Source: Pseudomonas khorasanensis (GTDB taxonomy: Bacteria > Pseudomonadota > Gammaproteobacteria > Pseudomonadales > Pseudomonadaceae). From it: a stretch of DNA of 64,000 nt. A program made the position numbers and the translations under genes. The stretch covers positions 62,001 through 126,000 of the forward strand of contig NZ_JABWQP020000010.1 in the NCBI RefSeq assembly GCF_014268505.2. Reading direction: 5' to 3'. Below, in pieces: positions 1-8,724 of this stretch. Under the pieces are notes generated by a model. The model saw nothing but the letters and a program-made list of their open reading frames with translations. It was not told where the DNA came from and did not search any database. The first letter of the stretch is position 1. The number at the start of each line of letters is the position of its first letter.

Positions 1-106
1 AGTTGTCCGGGCGCTCGGGCCAGATCATCCAGGTCTGGGTTTGCGGCGCCCACTCGGCCGGCATGTAGAAGCCGTCATCGCGTGGGGTGCTTTTCAAAGT
101 TGTCAT
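1..106 (-). CDS. aguA: Agmatine deiminase, N-terminal fragment (gene runs off the left edge)
   Basis: Only the first 35 or so codons are in the window, read leftwards from an ATG at 104-106. The translation begins MTTLKSTPRDDGFYMPAEW and continues into a TWMIWPERPDN segment, which is the usual start of bacterial agmatine deiminases. These enzymes hydrolyse agmatine to N-carbamoylputrescine and ammonia in the cytoplasm. The gene lies 5 bp downstream of aguB on the same strand, so the two enzymes of agmatine-to-putrescine conversion are probably co-transcribed. The catalytic part of the protein is outside the window. Confidence 0.85.
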   Translation of the reverse strand, partial: MTTLKSTPRDDGFYMPAEWAPQTQTWMIWPERPDN

Positions 107-111
107 CGGGA

Positions 112-990
112 TCAGGACTCCAGGGAACCGTCGAGGGTTTTCAACGCGCCGTACAGATTCGGTCGGCGGTCACGGAATGAACCCCACGCACTGCGAATAT
201 GTTCGAGTTCGTCGAGGTTGAAAGTGTGCACAAGAATACCTTCTTCGGTTTTATTCAGCTCCTGCACTTTTTCACCGAACTGGTTCGCAATGAACGATGA
301 GCCGTAGAACGTGATGTCGTAGCCGTCCTGTTCTTCGTTGCCGATACGGTTGCTGGCGATCAGCGGCATCAGGTTGGCGCCGGCATGGCCCTGCTGCACG
401 CGCTGCCAGTGATCCCGGGACGAAATGCTCTTGTCGTGCGGCTCGCTGCCGATGGCGGTCGGGTAGAACAGGATTTCCGCCCCTTGCAATGCCATCGCCC
501 GCGCGGCCTCCGGGAACCACTGATCCCAGCAGATGCCCACGCCGATTTTTGCGTAGCGGGTGTTCCACACCTTGAAGCCGGTGTCGCCCGGGTTGAAGTA
601 ATACTTCTCGTGATAACCGGGGCCGTCCGGGATGTGGCTTTTACGATAAATCCCGAGGTTGCTGCCGTCGGCATCGATGATCGCAATGCTGTTGAAGCGT
701 GCGCGGCCGGCAAGCTCGTAGAAGCTGATCGGCAGCACCACTTGCAGCTCTTTGGCGATTTTCTGGAAATGCTTGATGGCGACGTTTTCTTCGACCGTCG
801 TGGCCAGTTGCAGATAGTCGGGGTTGGGCTTCTGGCAGAAATACGGCGCTTCGAACAGCTCCTGAATCAGGATGATCTGCGCGCCCTGGGCAGCCGCTTC
901 GCGCACCAACCGTTCGGCGGTTTCGAGGTTGGCTTCCAGATCCCAGGAACAGGCCATCTGCGTGGCGGCGACGGTAACGATACGGCTCAT
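112..990 (-). CDS. aguB: N-carbamoylputrescine amidase
   Basis: This 292-residue cytoplasmic enzyme belongs to the nitrilase superfamily and hydrolyses N-carbamoylputrescine to putrescine, CO2 and ammonia, the second step of agmatine use. The Glu-Lys-Cys triad is visible as E44 (LIQELFEAPYF), K117 (YRKSHIPDGPG) and C154 (GVGICWDQWFPE). The length is normal for the family and the start ATG at 988-990 gives the typical MSRIVTVAATQMAC beginning. aguA follows 5 bp downstream. The gene upstream on the same strand is separated by about 280 bp with a REP-like palindrome, so aguBA probably has its own promoter. Confidence 0.95.
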   Translation of the reverse strand: MSRIVTVAATQMACSWDLEANLETAERLVREAAAQGAQIILIQELFEAPYFCQKPNPDYLQLATTVEENVAIKHFQKIAKELQVVLPISFYELAGRARFNSIAIIDADGSNLGIYRKSHIPDGPGYHEKYYFNPGDTGFKVWNTRYAKIGVGICWDQWFPEAARAMALQGAEILFYPTAIGSEPHDKSISSRDHWQRVQQGHAGANLMPLIASNRIGNEEQDGYDITFYGSSFIANQFGEKVQELNKTEEGILVHTFNLDELEHIRSAWGSFRDRRPNLYGALKTLDGSLES

Positions 991-1094
991 GAATCATCTC
1001 CGGGCAAGTGCTTCGACGGCCGAGGATCGACCGAAAGGAAAAACGCGCGCACCGGACATGAGATCGCCACGCCGGAGCAATAGCGACTTTATAA

Positions 1095-1108
1095 CCGATA
1101 AATATCGG
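1095..1108. promoter_or_regulatory. Short palindrome upstream of aguBA, possible operator
   Basis: CCGATA and TATCGG face each other across two A residues, about 105 bp upstream of the aguB start. A related ACCGATAT half-site occurs near 1157-1164. On the minus strand a TATAAA-like hexamer sits just beside the palindrome. The position suits a promoter or operator of aguBA, but no regulator gene is in the window to tie it to, so this is an inference from symmetry alone. Confidence 0.3.
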
Positions 1109-1174
1109 CTTTAGAAGCGGTATCTAAGACCTATTTCTAAAAATCAACGAATATCACCGATATAAATCTGCATT

Positions 1175-1260
1175 CTGTAGGAGCTGCGGCACCCTGCGAT
1201 CTTTTGATCTGGACTTTCAAAAGCAAGATCACAAGATCGCAGCGTGCCGCAGCTCCACAG
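1175..1260. repeat. REP-like long inverted repeat
   Basis: Two arms carrying the motif GGAGCTGCGGCAC followed by CTGCGATCTT, and its complement, face each other just 3' of the kinase-lyase gene. The GATCGCAG core also occurs in the palindromes near 15.8 and 28.8 kb, so this is one REP family of the genome. It probably acts as a transcription terminator or mRNA stabiliser. Confidence 0.75.
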
Positions 1261-1271
1261 GGGGATGGCGT

Positions 1272-4181
1272 TTACAGGCCCTCGGACAGCACCCGATCCA
1301 GCATGTCGACGAAGAAATCCACACTCTGGCGCGACGTCACCATTGGCGGTTTGATCTTCAGGATGTTCAGGTCATCGCCCGTCGGCTGCATGAAAATCCC
1401 CCGTTCTCGCAGGCGATCACAGAGCAACGCAGTCTCTGCGGTCGCCGGTTCCAGCGTCTGGCGATTGCGGATCAACTCCAGCCCCAGATAAAACCCCGAG
1501 CCGTGCACCGCGCCGACCAGCGGATGTTTATCGATCAAGGCTTCGAGTCGCGCCTTGAAGTGGCCGCCGACGATCTGTGCGTTCTCCCACAGCTTTTCCT
1601 CTTCCATGACATCCAGCACGGCCATGCCGATCTGGCAACTGACCGGACTGCCGCCCGCCGACGAGAAGAAATAGCCCTCGGCTTCCAACGCCTCGGCGAT
1701 ATCCCGACGGGTGATCACCGCACCAAGCGGCTGACCGTTGCCCATACCTTTGGCCATGGTGATGATGTCCGGCACCACACCCTGCTCTTCGAAGCCCCAA
1801 AAGAAATGGCCCATGCGCCCGTAACCCACCTGAACCTCATCGGCGATGCACACCCCGCCCTGCGCTCTGACCTGCGCATACACCTGCTGCAAATAGCCCG
1901 GCGGCAGCGAAATACCACCCGCATTGCCGTACACCGGCTCGCAGATGAACCCAGCCAGTTGGCGTTTCTGCTCGGCGAGTTTTTGCAGATGATGTTCAAC
2001 GCTGCGGACATAATCCGGCGTCGAATCGGGGCCCCGAAACTCGCCGCGATAGGTATTCGGCGCAGTGACCGGATGCACCCAGTCCGGGCGGCTTTCGAGG
2101 GCTTTGGGGTTGTCGGCGATCGACGTCGAGACGGCGTCCGCGCCGATCGTCCAGCCGTGATAAGCCTCAAGCACGCTGATCATGTCGCGACCGCCGCTGT
2201 AGGCCCAGGCCAGGCGAATCGCCAGATCGTTGGCTTCGCTGCCGCTGTTGACCAGAAACACCCGGTCCATTCCCGCTGGCGCCAGCTTCAACAAGCGCTC
2301 GGAGAATTCGGCGACCGCCGCATAGTTGAAGCGTGAGTTGGTGTTGAGCAGCGACCACTGCCGGGCAGCGACCGCCGCCATGCGCGGGTGACCGTGGCCG
2401 AGCACCGCGACGTTATTGAGCATGTCGAGGTAGGAGCGGCCCTGCATGTCGATCAAGTGATTGCGCCAGCCGCGCTCGATGCGCGGCGGGTCGACGTAAT
2501 AGTGTTTTTGCGTGCGGGCAAAACTGGCATCCCGACGTTCGAGCAGGGTTTTCGCATCCAGCTCCGGCTCGGCGTCACAGGCGAGCCCCAACAACGCTGC
2601 TGGCGATGGGCACACCGCCTGCCAGGCCGGCGCGCGGGACGGGGTGCAAAACAGCGGCACATCCAAACGCGCGCGGCATAGCTGAACCCGCAACGGGCCG
2701 CTGACCGAACCCAGCGCCTGACCTTTGGCCAGTGTCACGCCGCTGGTGATCGAAGACGTCACGCCCCACAGGCGAACGCTCAGTTGTGCGCCATCCAGTT
2801 GCAGCACGCCCTCTTTCGCCTGATGCAACACGCCGGCAAATGGCGCAGCCACCGCCGTACCCTGCGGCACATGCAATTCGACATGCAACGGGAAAGTCTC
2901 CGGCTCGTCGGCGCAGTCCGTCCGGGTGCGCGACAAACGGTACTGACCATAACGACTCGCCGCCAGGCCATGGACGGCCGCCGCTTCGCCGAGCAAGCGT
3001 TGATCGATGCCTTCCTGCTCCCAGTTCCCGGCCTCGAAATGCGGGCTCAGGACGCCCAGATCGATCAAGGCAAAGGCCTGCCCGACCAGACCCGGCAACA
3101 ACGGCGCAAATTCTTCGCTGCCTGAAGCCGGCAAGGTTTGCCCGACCGCCGTAAGGATCGCCGCTTCCATCAATGCCAGCGGCACCGACGTTGCCACATG
3201 GAAAATTTCCCATTCATGGCTGAGGTTGTCGCGGCTGTAAGCGTTGCCCGGATCGATACTTACCTGTTGCTCGCCACTGAGCACCAGCACCGCCGCGCGG
3301 GCCACGATCAACGGCCACAGCGCTTGCAGCTCTTCGTATTGCAGCGGATTGACTGCGTGATAGGCCTGAATTGCCGGCAGGATGACAAACGGATCGCCAC
3401 CCGCGTGATGCAGCAACGCTGCGCAAGTCACCGACAGATCGGTGATGCGCCAGGTGCGCACCAGATCGCCGAAATCGATCACGCCCTGCAATTGCCAGTG
3501 ACGCCGGTCGTCGCGCTGCCAGACGACGTTGTCATCGGTGATGTCCATGTGAATCGCCTGCACCGGCAGCTTGTCCAGCAACGGCTGCAAACGACGCTCG
3601 GCCTGCGCGGCGGCATCGGCGATCGACGTGCGCTGTCGCTCGTCCTTGATCACCGGCAACAAATGGCTGATCAGGGCGCCGGCGTGTCGCGCATCCCACT
3701 GCAACGTCCGCTCGAGCCCTGGATGATCGAACCCGGCCAGCGCCAGATCCATTTCGCCGCAGAGCCGGCCAAACCCGGCCACCACTTCGTGACCCAGATA
3801 GTCGAGATGCGTGAGCGGCTGCCCTTCGATGTAATCGAGCAAACGCACATGCACCGCTTCGCCATCCGCTGACAGCGACAGCAAGTCCTGGCCATTGGCG
3901 GCCGCGATCACTCGTGGCACCTGCACGCCCGAATGCTCGGCAAGGTACTTGAGGCCCGCGTGCTGGGCCTGCAATTCCGCCACGGCGTAATCGCCACGGC
4001 AGATTTTCAGTACAAACCGGCCGCGCTCAGTGTCGACGCGAAAGTTCAGGTCTTGCTGACTGCCGAGCGGCTGTAACGTGCCACTAAGCCCGTAGTGCTC
4101 GGCCAGCCACTGCAAAGCCTGCGCTTGGGAAACCTGCGGGCTGGGCAAACTGGCGCGGTGAATTAACGTGGCGAGCGGCAT
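1272..4181 (-). CDS. Fusion of APH-type small-molecule kinase and class III PLP-dependent aminotransferase/phospholyase
   Basis: The 969-residue protein has three parts. Residues about 20-290 are an aminoglycoside-phosphotransferase-fold kinase with the Brenner motif IHMDITDDNVVW near 210 and a following DFGDL. Residues about 400-510 resemble a LytM/M23-like beta domain but show no clear metal-binding set. Residues about 540-965 are a class III aminotransferase fold with IADEVQVGYGRMG near 777 and the PLP lysine in MAKGMGNG near 810. The same pair of domains occurs as separate vertebrate proteins, hydroxylysine kinase and the AGXT2L phospholyases, which cleave amino-alcohol phosphates. I infer that this fusion phosphorylates an amino alcohol and then eliminates the phosphate, but simple transamination is possible. 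It sits upstream of aguBA on the same strand. Confidence 0.8.
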   Translation of the reverse strand: MPLATLIHRASLPSPQVSQAQALQWLAEHYGLSGTLQPLGSQQDLNFRVDTERGRFVLKICRGDYAVAELQAQHAGLKYLAEHSGVQVPRVIAAANGQDLLSLSADGEAVHVRLLDYIEGQPLTHLDYLGHEVVAGFGRLCGEMDLALAGFDHPGLERTLQWDARHAGALISHLLPVIKDERQRTSIADAAAQAERRLQPLLDKLPVQAIHMDITDDNVVWQRDDRRHWQLQGVIDFGDLVRTWRITDLSVTCAALLHHAGGDPFVILPAIQAYHAVNPLQYEELQALWPLIVARAAVLVLSGEQQVSIDPGNAYSRDNLSHEWEIFHVATSVPLALMEAAILTAVGQTLPASGSEEFAPLLPGLVGQAFALIDLGVLSPHFEAGNWEQEGIDQRLLGEAAAVHGLAASRYGQYRLSRTRTDCADEPETFPLHVELHVPQGTAVAAPFAGVLHQAKEGVLQLDGAQLSVRLWGVTSSITSGVTLAKGQALGSVSGPLRVQLCRARLDVPLFCTPSRAPAWQAVCPSPAALLGLACDAEPELDAKTLLERRDASFARTQKHYYVDPPRIERGWRNHLIDMQGRSYLDMLNNVAVLGHGHPRMAAVAARQWSLLNTNSRFNYAAVAEFSERLLKLAPAGMDRVFLVNSGSEANDLAIRLAWAYSGGRDMISVLEAYHGWTIGADAVSTSIADNPKALESRPDWVHPVTAPNTYRGEFRGPDSTPDYVRSVEHHLQKLAEQKRQLAGFICEPVYGNAGGISLPPGYLQQVYAQVRAQGGVCIADEVQVGYGRMGHFFWGFEEQGVVPDIITMAKGMGNGQPLGAVITRRDIAEALEAEGYFFSSAGGSPVSCQIGMAVLDVMEEEKLWENAQIVGGHFKARLEALIDKHPLVGAVHGSGFYLGLELIRNRQTLEPATAETALLCDRLRERGIFMQPTGDDLNILKIKPPMVTSRQSVDFFVDMLDRVLSEGL

Positions 4182-4327
4182 GAAACGACCCCTGAAATTT
4201 TATTAGGCGCCTATATCGCCATTGCCGCGGAGGATGCGCAACCCCCGCCAAGGTTATTCAGACGCTCGCATCCATCGACGCTTTGCGCAAGAATGTCGCC
4301 CATTCACACCTGCCTATGGAAATCCTC

Positions 4328-4873
4328 ATGAATGTAATCACCACCGACCTGCCCGGTGTTCTGATCATCGAACCGAAGGTGTTTGGTGACGAGCGCGGTT
4401 TCTTCTACGAGAGTTTCAACGCCAAGGCCTTTCGGGACGCAACCGGCCTGGACACGCAATTCGTCCAGGACAACCATTCGCGCTCGCAAAAAGGCGTGCT
4501 GCGTGGCCTGCATTACCAGCTCGAAAACACGCAGGGCAAACTGGTTCGCGTCACAGTCGGTGAAGTGCTCGACGTAGCCGTGGACATCCGCCGCAGCTCG
4601 CCGCACTTCGGCAAATCGGTGGCGGTGCGCCTGTCGGCTGAAAATCATCGTCAACTGTGGGTCCCGGAAGGTTTTGCCCATGGTTTCGTGGTGCTGAGCG
4701 AGTTCGCTGAATTCCTCTACAAGACCACCAACTACTACGACCCAACGTCCGAACGCAGCATTCGCTGGGACGACCCGTCTCTGGGCATCGACTGGCAACT
4801 GGACGAAGCGCCGAAGCTGTCGGCCAAGGATCAGGCAGCCGCGCTGCTCAAGGACGCTGACGTCTTCGCCTGA
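4328..4873 (+). CDS. rfbC: dTDP-4-dehydrorhamnose 3,5-epimerase
   Basis: A 181-residue cupin enzyme (RmlC/RfbC) that epimerises dTDP-4-keto-6-deoxyglucose at C3 and C5 on the way to dTDP-L-rhamnose for LPS or exopolysaccharide. The signature is complete: FGDERGFFYESFN near 20-31, QDNHSRSQKGVLRGLHYQ with catalytic H62, WVPEGFAHGF near 111-120 and Y131. The start at 4328 (MNVITTDLPG) gives the normal family length; an upstream in-frame ATG at 4283 would add 15 untypical residues. The usual partners rmlB, rmlD and rmlA are not adjacent. Confidence 0.95.
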   Translation: MNVITTDLPGVLIIEPKVFGDERGFFYESFNAKAFRDATGLDTQFVQDNHSRSQKGVLRGLHYQLENTQGKLVRVTVGEVLDVAVDIRRSSPHFGKSVAVRLSAENHRQLWVPEGFAHGFVVLSEFAEFLYKTTNYYDPTSERSIRWDDPSLGIDWQLDEAPKLSAKDQAAALLKDADVFA

Positions 4874-4884
4874 GGCTAGGCATA

Positions 4885-4908
4885 ATGCGCCTGTCACCCC
4901 AGGCGCAT
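4885..4908 (+). promoter_or_regulatory. Perfect hairpin just upstream of the dctB start
   Basis: ATGCGCCTG and CAGGCGCAT pair perfectly across a 6-nt loop in the 42-bp gap between rfbC and dctB, ending 7 nt before the dctB ATG. There is no U tract, so it is not a standard intrinsic terminator. It could limit read-through from rfbC or restrict access to the weak ribosome-binding region of dctB. Confidence 0.4.
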
Positions 4909-4915
4909 CCGGCTC

Positions 4916-6724
4916 ATGAAACCACCTCTCCCCCGCAGACCCCGCTGGCGCAGCCTTGCCCTGCTGGCCCTGTGTCTGGCGCCGCTGCTGTGGCCGCTGG
5001 AACATCTAGCCGAGCGCTACTACCGCAGCGAACTGGCCGGGCAGAACCGCCAGACGCTCGATCTCTATGTCGCCAACCTGCTCGGCACCCTGCATCGCTA
5101 TGAAGTGTTGCCGCAGATCCTCGGCGACTTGCCGGCCCTGCGCGCAGTGCTTGGCGCGCCAGACGATGGTGTCACCCAGGGCAACGCCAACCGGCTGCTG
5201 AAAAACATCTCGGCGCAGACCGGCGCCGAAGTCATGTACCTGATGGACGTCTCCGGGAAAACCCTCGCGGCGTCGAACTGGGACAAACGCGACAGCTTCG
5301 TCGGCCGCAACTTCGCCTTCCGCCCGTATTTCAGCGAAGCCATGGCCGGGCGCCTCGGGCGCTTTTTCGGTCTTGGCACCACCTCGGCGAAACGCGGTTA
5401 CTTCTTCGCCGCCGCCGTGCGCAACGGGGAAAAAATCATCGGCGTGCTGGTGATCAAAGTCGACCTCGACCACACCGAAAGCCTGTGGGGCAAAACGCCG
5501 GAACAACTGCTGGTGACCGACCACAACGGCGTTGTCATCCTCACCTCCCGCGCGGAATGGCGCTTTCGGGCGACGCGCGATTTGAGCGAGGCCGAGCGCT
5601 CGGCCATCACCGCGATCCAGCCCTACCCGACCCGCGAACCGCGTCCGCTGCACCTCAGCCCCGACGCCTGGCTGACGCAAACCCACGACATCGCCGAAAC
5701 CGGCTGGAGCGTCAGCATCCTCGCGCCGCGCACGCTGATTGACCGGCCGGTGCGCACGGTGGTCGCCATCGGCGGCGCCACGCTGTTGGTGGTCATGTTG
5801 CTGGTGGGGCTGATGATGCAGCGGCGACGCCATTATCTGGAACGCATCGCTTTTGAAGGCAAGGCGCGGCGAGAGCTCGAAGGTCGGGTCGCCGAACGCA
5901 CCAGCGATCTTGAAGGCCTCAACCGTCGTTTGAAGCAGGAAGTGCTTGAGCGCGAGCACGCGCAACAGGAACTGGTGCGCGCTCAGGACGACCTGGTTCA
6001 GGCCGGCAAACTGTCGGCGCTGGGCACCATGTCGGCGAGTATCAGCCACGAGCTTAACCAGCCGTTGGCGGCGATTCGCAGCTATGCCGAAAACGCCGAA
6101 GTGCTGCTCGACCATCAGCGCACCGAGGACGCCCGCGGCAACCTCAAGTTGATCAGCGAACTGACCGGGCGCATGGCCTCGATCATCGCGCACCTCCGCG
6201 CCTTCGCCCGCCGTGATCGCCACGCCCCGGAAAGCGTCGCCCTGCAACCGGCGCTGGACGATGCGCTGGCGTTGCTGGCCAAGCGTCGGCGCAGCATGGA
6301 AGTCGAACTGATCCGCGATCTGCCAGCCGCAACGTTGTGGGTCGAGGCCGGAGAAACCCGCCTGCGCCAAGTGCTCGGCAATCTGCTGGCCAACGCCCTT
6401 GACGCCCTGACCGAAAAGGGCCCGCCGCGCAAACTGTGGCTGAGTGCCGAAGCCACCGCCGAGGGCGTCAATCTGTACATTCGCGATAACGGCCCGGGGT
6501 TCTGCATGGAAGCCCTCGGTCGCGCCAGCGAGCCCTTTTACACCACCAAGACCCGCACGCAGGGCCTGGGACTGGGGCTGGCCATCTGCGAAACCCTGAT
6601 GCGCGCCTTCGGTGGCGAACTGTCGTTCGCCAACCACAAGCAAGGCGGCGCCTTGATCACCCTGCGGCTGCGCGCCGGCGCGCCCGGGGTCAGCCTGCAA
6701 CCGTCCGAGGATCGAAGTGCATGA
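4916..6724 (+). CDS. dctB: C4-dicarboxylate sensor histidine kinase DctB
   Basis: A 602-residue inner-membrane sensor kinase. A transmembrane segment near residues 11-29, a long periplasmic sensor region and a second transmembrane segment near 281-301 precede a coiled-coil linker (RRELEGRVAERTSDLEGL). The phosphoacceptor is H378 in SHELNQPLAAIRSYAENA, and the ATPase domain shows RDNGPGF and GLGLGLAICETLM. This matches DctB, which senses succinate, fumarate and malate and phosphorylates DctD. The stop overlaps the dctD start (ATGA), so the two are co-translated. No dctA or dctPQM transporter genes are beside it, so the targets must lie elsewhere. Confidence 0.92.
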   Translation: MKPPLPRRPRWRSLALLALCLAPLLWPLEHLAERYYRSELAGQNRQTLDLYVANLLGTLHRYEVLPQILGDLPALRAVLGAPDDGVTQGNANRLLKNISAQTGAEVMYLMDVSGKTLAASNWDKRDSFVGRNFAFRPYFSEAMAGRLGRFFGLGTTSAKRGYFFAAAVRNGEKIIGVLVIKVDLDHTESLWGKTPEQLLVTDHNGVVILTSRAEWRFRATRDLSEAERSAITAIQPYPTREPRPLHLSPDAWLTQTHDIAETGWSVSILAPRTLIDRPVRTVVAIGGATLLVVMLLVGLMMQRRRHYLERIAFEGKARRELEGRVAERTSDLEGLNRRLKQEVLEREHAQQELVRAQDDLVQAGKLSALGTMSASISHELNQPLAAIRSYAENAEVLLDHQRTEDARGNLKLISELTGRMASIIAHLRAFARRDRHAPESVALQPALDDALALLAKRRRSMEVELIRDLPAATLWVEAGETRLRQVLGNLLANALDALTEKGPPRKLWLSAEATAEGVNLYIRDNGPGFCMEALGRASEPFYTTKTRTQGLGLGLAICETLMRAFGGELSFANHKQGGALITLRLRAGAPGVSLQPSEDRSA

Positions 6725-8103
6725 CCATCGACAATCGCATCCAGGTCGTATTGATCGACGATGATCCACACCTGCGTCAGGCCCTCGGCCAGACGCTGGA
6801 CCTCGCCGGGCTGAAAATTCTGCCGCTGTCTGAAGCCCAGGGTCTGGCCGGGCAACTGGAGCGCGACTGGCCCGGTGTGGTGGTCAGTGACATTCGCATG
6901 CCGGGCATGGACGGGCTGGAACTGCTGAGCCAATTGCACGCTCAGGATCCGGAACTGCCGGTGCTGCTGATCACTGGCCACGGCGATGTGCCGCTGGCAG
7001 TCCAGGCGATGCGCGCCGGCGCTTATGACTTCCTCGAAAAACCCTTTGCCAGTGACGCCCTGCTCGACAGCGTGCGCCGCGCCCTGTCCTTGCGCCGTCT
7101 GGTGCTGGACAACCGCAGCCTGCGTCTGGCCTTGAGCGATCGCAACGAACTGAGCGCGCGTCTGGTCGGTCATTCGGCGCCGATGCTGCGCCTGCGCGAG
7201 CAGATCGGCGCGTTGGCGGCGACGAAGGCCGACGTGCTGATCCTTGGTGAAACCGGTGCCGGCAAGGAGGTTGTCGCCCGCGCCCTGCACGACTTGTCGA
7301 GCCGGCGCAACGGCCCGTTCGTGGCGATCAACGCGGGGGCGCTGGCAGAATCGGTGGTCGAAAGCGAGTTGTTCGGCCATGAGCCAGGCGCCTTTACCGG
7401 TGCGCAAAAACGCCGCATCGGCAAGTTCGAATTCGCCAACGGCGGCACGCTGTTTCTCGACGAAATCGAGAGCATGAGCATGGATGTGCAGGTGAAACTG
7501 CTGCGCATGCTGCAGGAACGCGTTGTGGAACGCCTGGGCGGCAATCAGTTGATCCCGCTGGACATCCGCGTCATCGCCGCGACGAAGGAAGACCTGCGCC
7601 AGGCCGCTGATCAGGGCCGCTTCCGCGCCGACTTGTATTACCGCCTCAACGTCGCTCCCTTGCGTATCCCGCCACTGCGCGAACGCGGTGAAGATGCGCT
7701 GCTGCTGTTCCAGCATTACGCCGACGAAGCCAGCGCCCGCCACGGCTTGCCGCCCCACGAACTGCAACCGGCACAACGCGCCCTGCTGCTGCGCCACACC
7801 TGGCCGGGCAACGTGCGTGAACTGCAAAATGCCGCCGAGCGTTTCGCCCTGGGTCTGGAACTGGCGCTGGACAACGAAGCCGAAGGCAGCGGCGGCGTGG
7901 CTGTCGAGATCGTCAGCGGTGGACTCAGCGAGCAGGTGGAACACTTCGAGAAATCGTTGATCAGTGCCGAACTGGCACGCTCGCACAGTTCGGTGCGCAG
8001 CCTCGCCGAGGCCTTGGGCATCCCGCGCAAGACCTTGCACGACAAGCTGCGTAAACACGGCCTGAATTTCGGCGACAGCAGCCATGGGGAAGAGAACGAA
8101 TGA
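6721..8103 (+). CDS. dctD: Sigma-54-dependent response regulator DctD
   Basis: A 460-residue NtrC-family activator. The receiver domain (1-120) has phosphoacceptor D57 in VVSDIRMPGMDG and the conserved KPF near 103. The AAA+ domain (about 145-385) shows Walker A GETGAGKE, the sigma-54 contact loop GAFTGA and GGTLFLDEIE. A Fis-type helix-turn-helix ends the protein (SLAEALGIPRKTLHDKLRKHG). It is expected to activate sigma-54 promoters of C4-dicarboxylate transport genes when phosphorylated by DctB. It overlaps dctB by 4 bp upstream and the thioesterase gene by 4 bp downstream, so all three form one operon. Confidence 0.93.
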   Translation: MTIDNRIQVVLIDDDPHLRQALGQTLDLAGLKILPLSEAQGLAGQLERDWPGVVVSDIRMPGMDGLELLSQLHAQDPELPVLLITGHGDVPLAVQAMRAGAYDFLEKPFASDALLDSVRRALSLRRLVLDNRSLRLALSDRNELSARLVGHSAPMLRLREQIGALAATKADVLILGETGAGKEVVARALHDLSSRRNGPFVAINAGALAESVVESELFGHEPGAFTGAQKRRIGKFEFANGGTLFLDEIESMSMDVQVKLLRMLQERVVERLGGNQLIPLDIRVIAATKEDLRQAADQGRFRADLYYRLNVAPLRIPPLRERGEDALLLFQHYADEASARHGLPPHELQPAQRALLLRHTWPGNVRELQNAAERFALGLELALDNEAEGSGGVAVEIVSGGLSEQVEHFEKSLISAELARSHSSVRSLAEALGIPRKTLHDKLRKHGLNFGDSSHGEENE

Positions 8104-8555
8104 GCCGCGAACGGGATGATCTGCAAGCGGTTCTTCATCACGACATTCCGCTGACGGCCCAGATGGGGCTCAAGGTGCTCGAATGGCGGCAGCAGCAACT
8201 GAGCCTGCACTTGCCGCTCGCGCCCAACGTCAATCACAAGAGCACCATGTTCGGCGGCAGCCTCTACTGCGGCGCGGTACTGGCGGGTTGGGGCTGGTTG
8301 CACTTGCGCTTGAAAGAGGAAGGGATTGCAGACGGCCACATCGTCATTCAGGAAGGACAGATCAGTTACCCGCTGCCGGTGACGGGCGATGCCGTGGCGA
8401 TTTGTCCGGCGCCGGACACGGCGGTGTGGAAGCGGTTTCTGGCGATGTATCGGCGCTATGGGAGGGCGCGGTTGACGCTGAATACGCGGATCGTCAATCA
8501 GGGAGGCGATGACGTCGCCGTGACGTTCAGCGGGCAGTACGTTTTGCACCGCTGA
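8100..8555 (+). CDS. Hotdog-fold thioesterase of the YiiD C-terminal type
   Basis: A 151-residue protein resembling the thioesterase domain found at the C terminus of E. coli YiiD. Supporting segments are LHLPLAPNVNHKSTMFGGSLYCGAVLAGWGWL and the later PVTGDAVAICPAP, which fit a hotdog core. The start ATG overlaps the dctD stop (ATGA), so it is translationally coupled to the dicarboxylate regulators. The substrate is unknown and a link with dicarboxylate metabolism is only suggested by position. No signal peptide is visible, so it is probably cytoplasmic. Confidence 0.75.
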   Translation: MSRERDDLQAVLHHDIPLTAQMGLKVLEWRQQQLSLHLPLAPNVNHKSTMFGGSLYCGAVLAGWGWLHLRLKEEGIADGHIVIQEGQISYPLPVTGDAVAICPAPDTAVWKRFLAMYRRYGRARLTLNTRIVNQGGDDVAVTFSGQYVLHR

Positions 8556-8579
8556 TTTTCAGAGCTTCGCGCGTCAGGC

Positions 8580-8707
8580 GTGGCGAGGGAGCTTGCTCCC
8601 GCTGGGCTGCGAAGCGGCCCCAGGAAAGTTGAATAGCATGCTGGGGCTGCGCTTCGCATCATTTGCGGAGTCCTTCGGCCTCCAGCGGGAGCAAGCTCCC
8701 TCGCCAC
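8580..8707. repeat. REP/BIME pair, GTGGCGAGGGAGC family
   Basis: Two oppositely oriented copies of GTGGCGAGGGAGCTTGCTC flank a GC-rich centre between the convergent thioesterase gene and cysQ. The inverted pair can fold into one long stem. It belongs to the same family as the elements near 10.9, 25.9, 43.4 and 45.6 kb. Confidence 0.9.
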
Positions 8708-8724
8708 AACCGTTTATCAGCAGC

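Noticed and set aside
5006..8085. Long minus-strand open frames (up to about 587 codons) opposite dctB and dctD
   Set aside because: They are high-GC shadows of the dctBD genes; composition is Arg/Gln/Ala-rich with no recognisable motif, while the plus strand has complete kinase and NtrC motifs.
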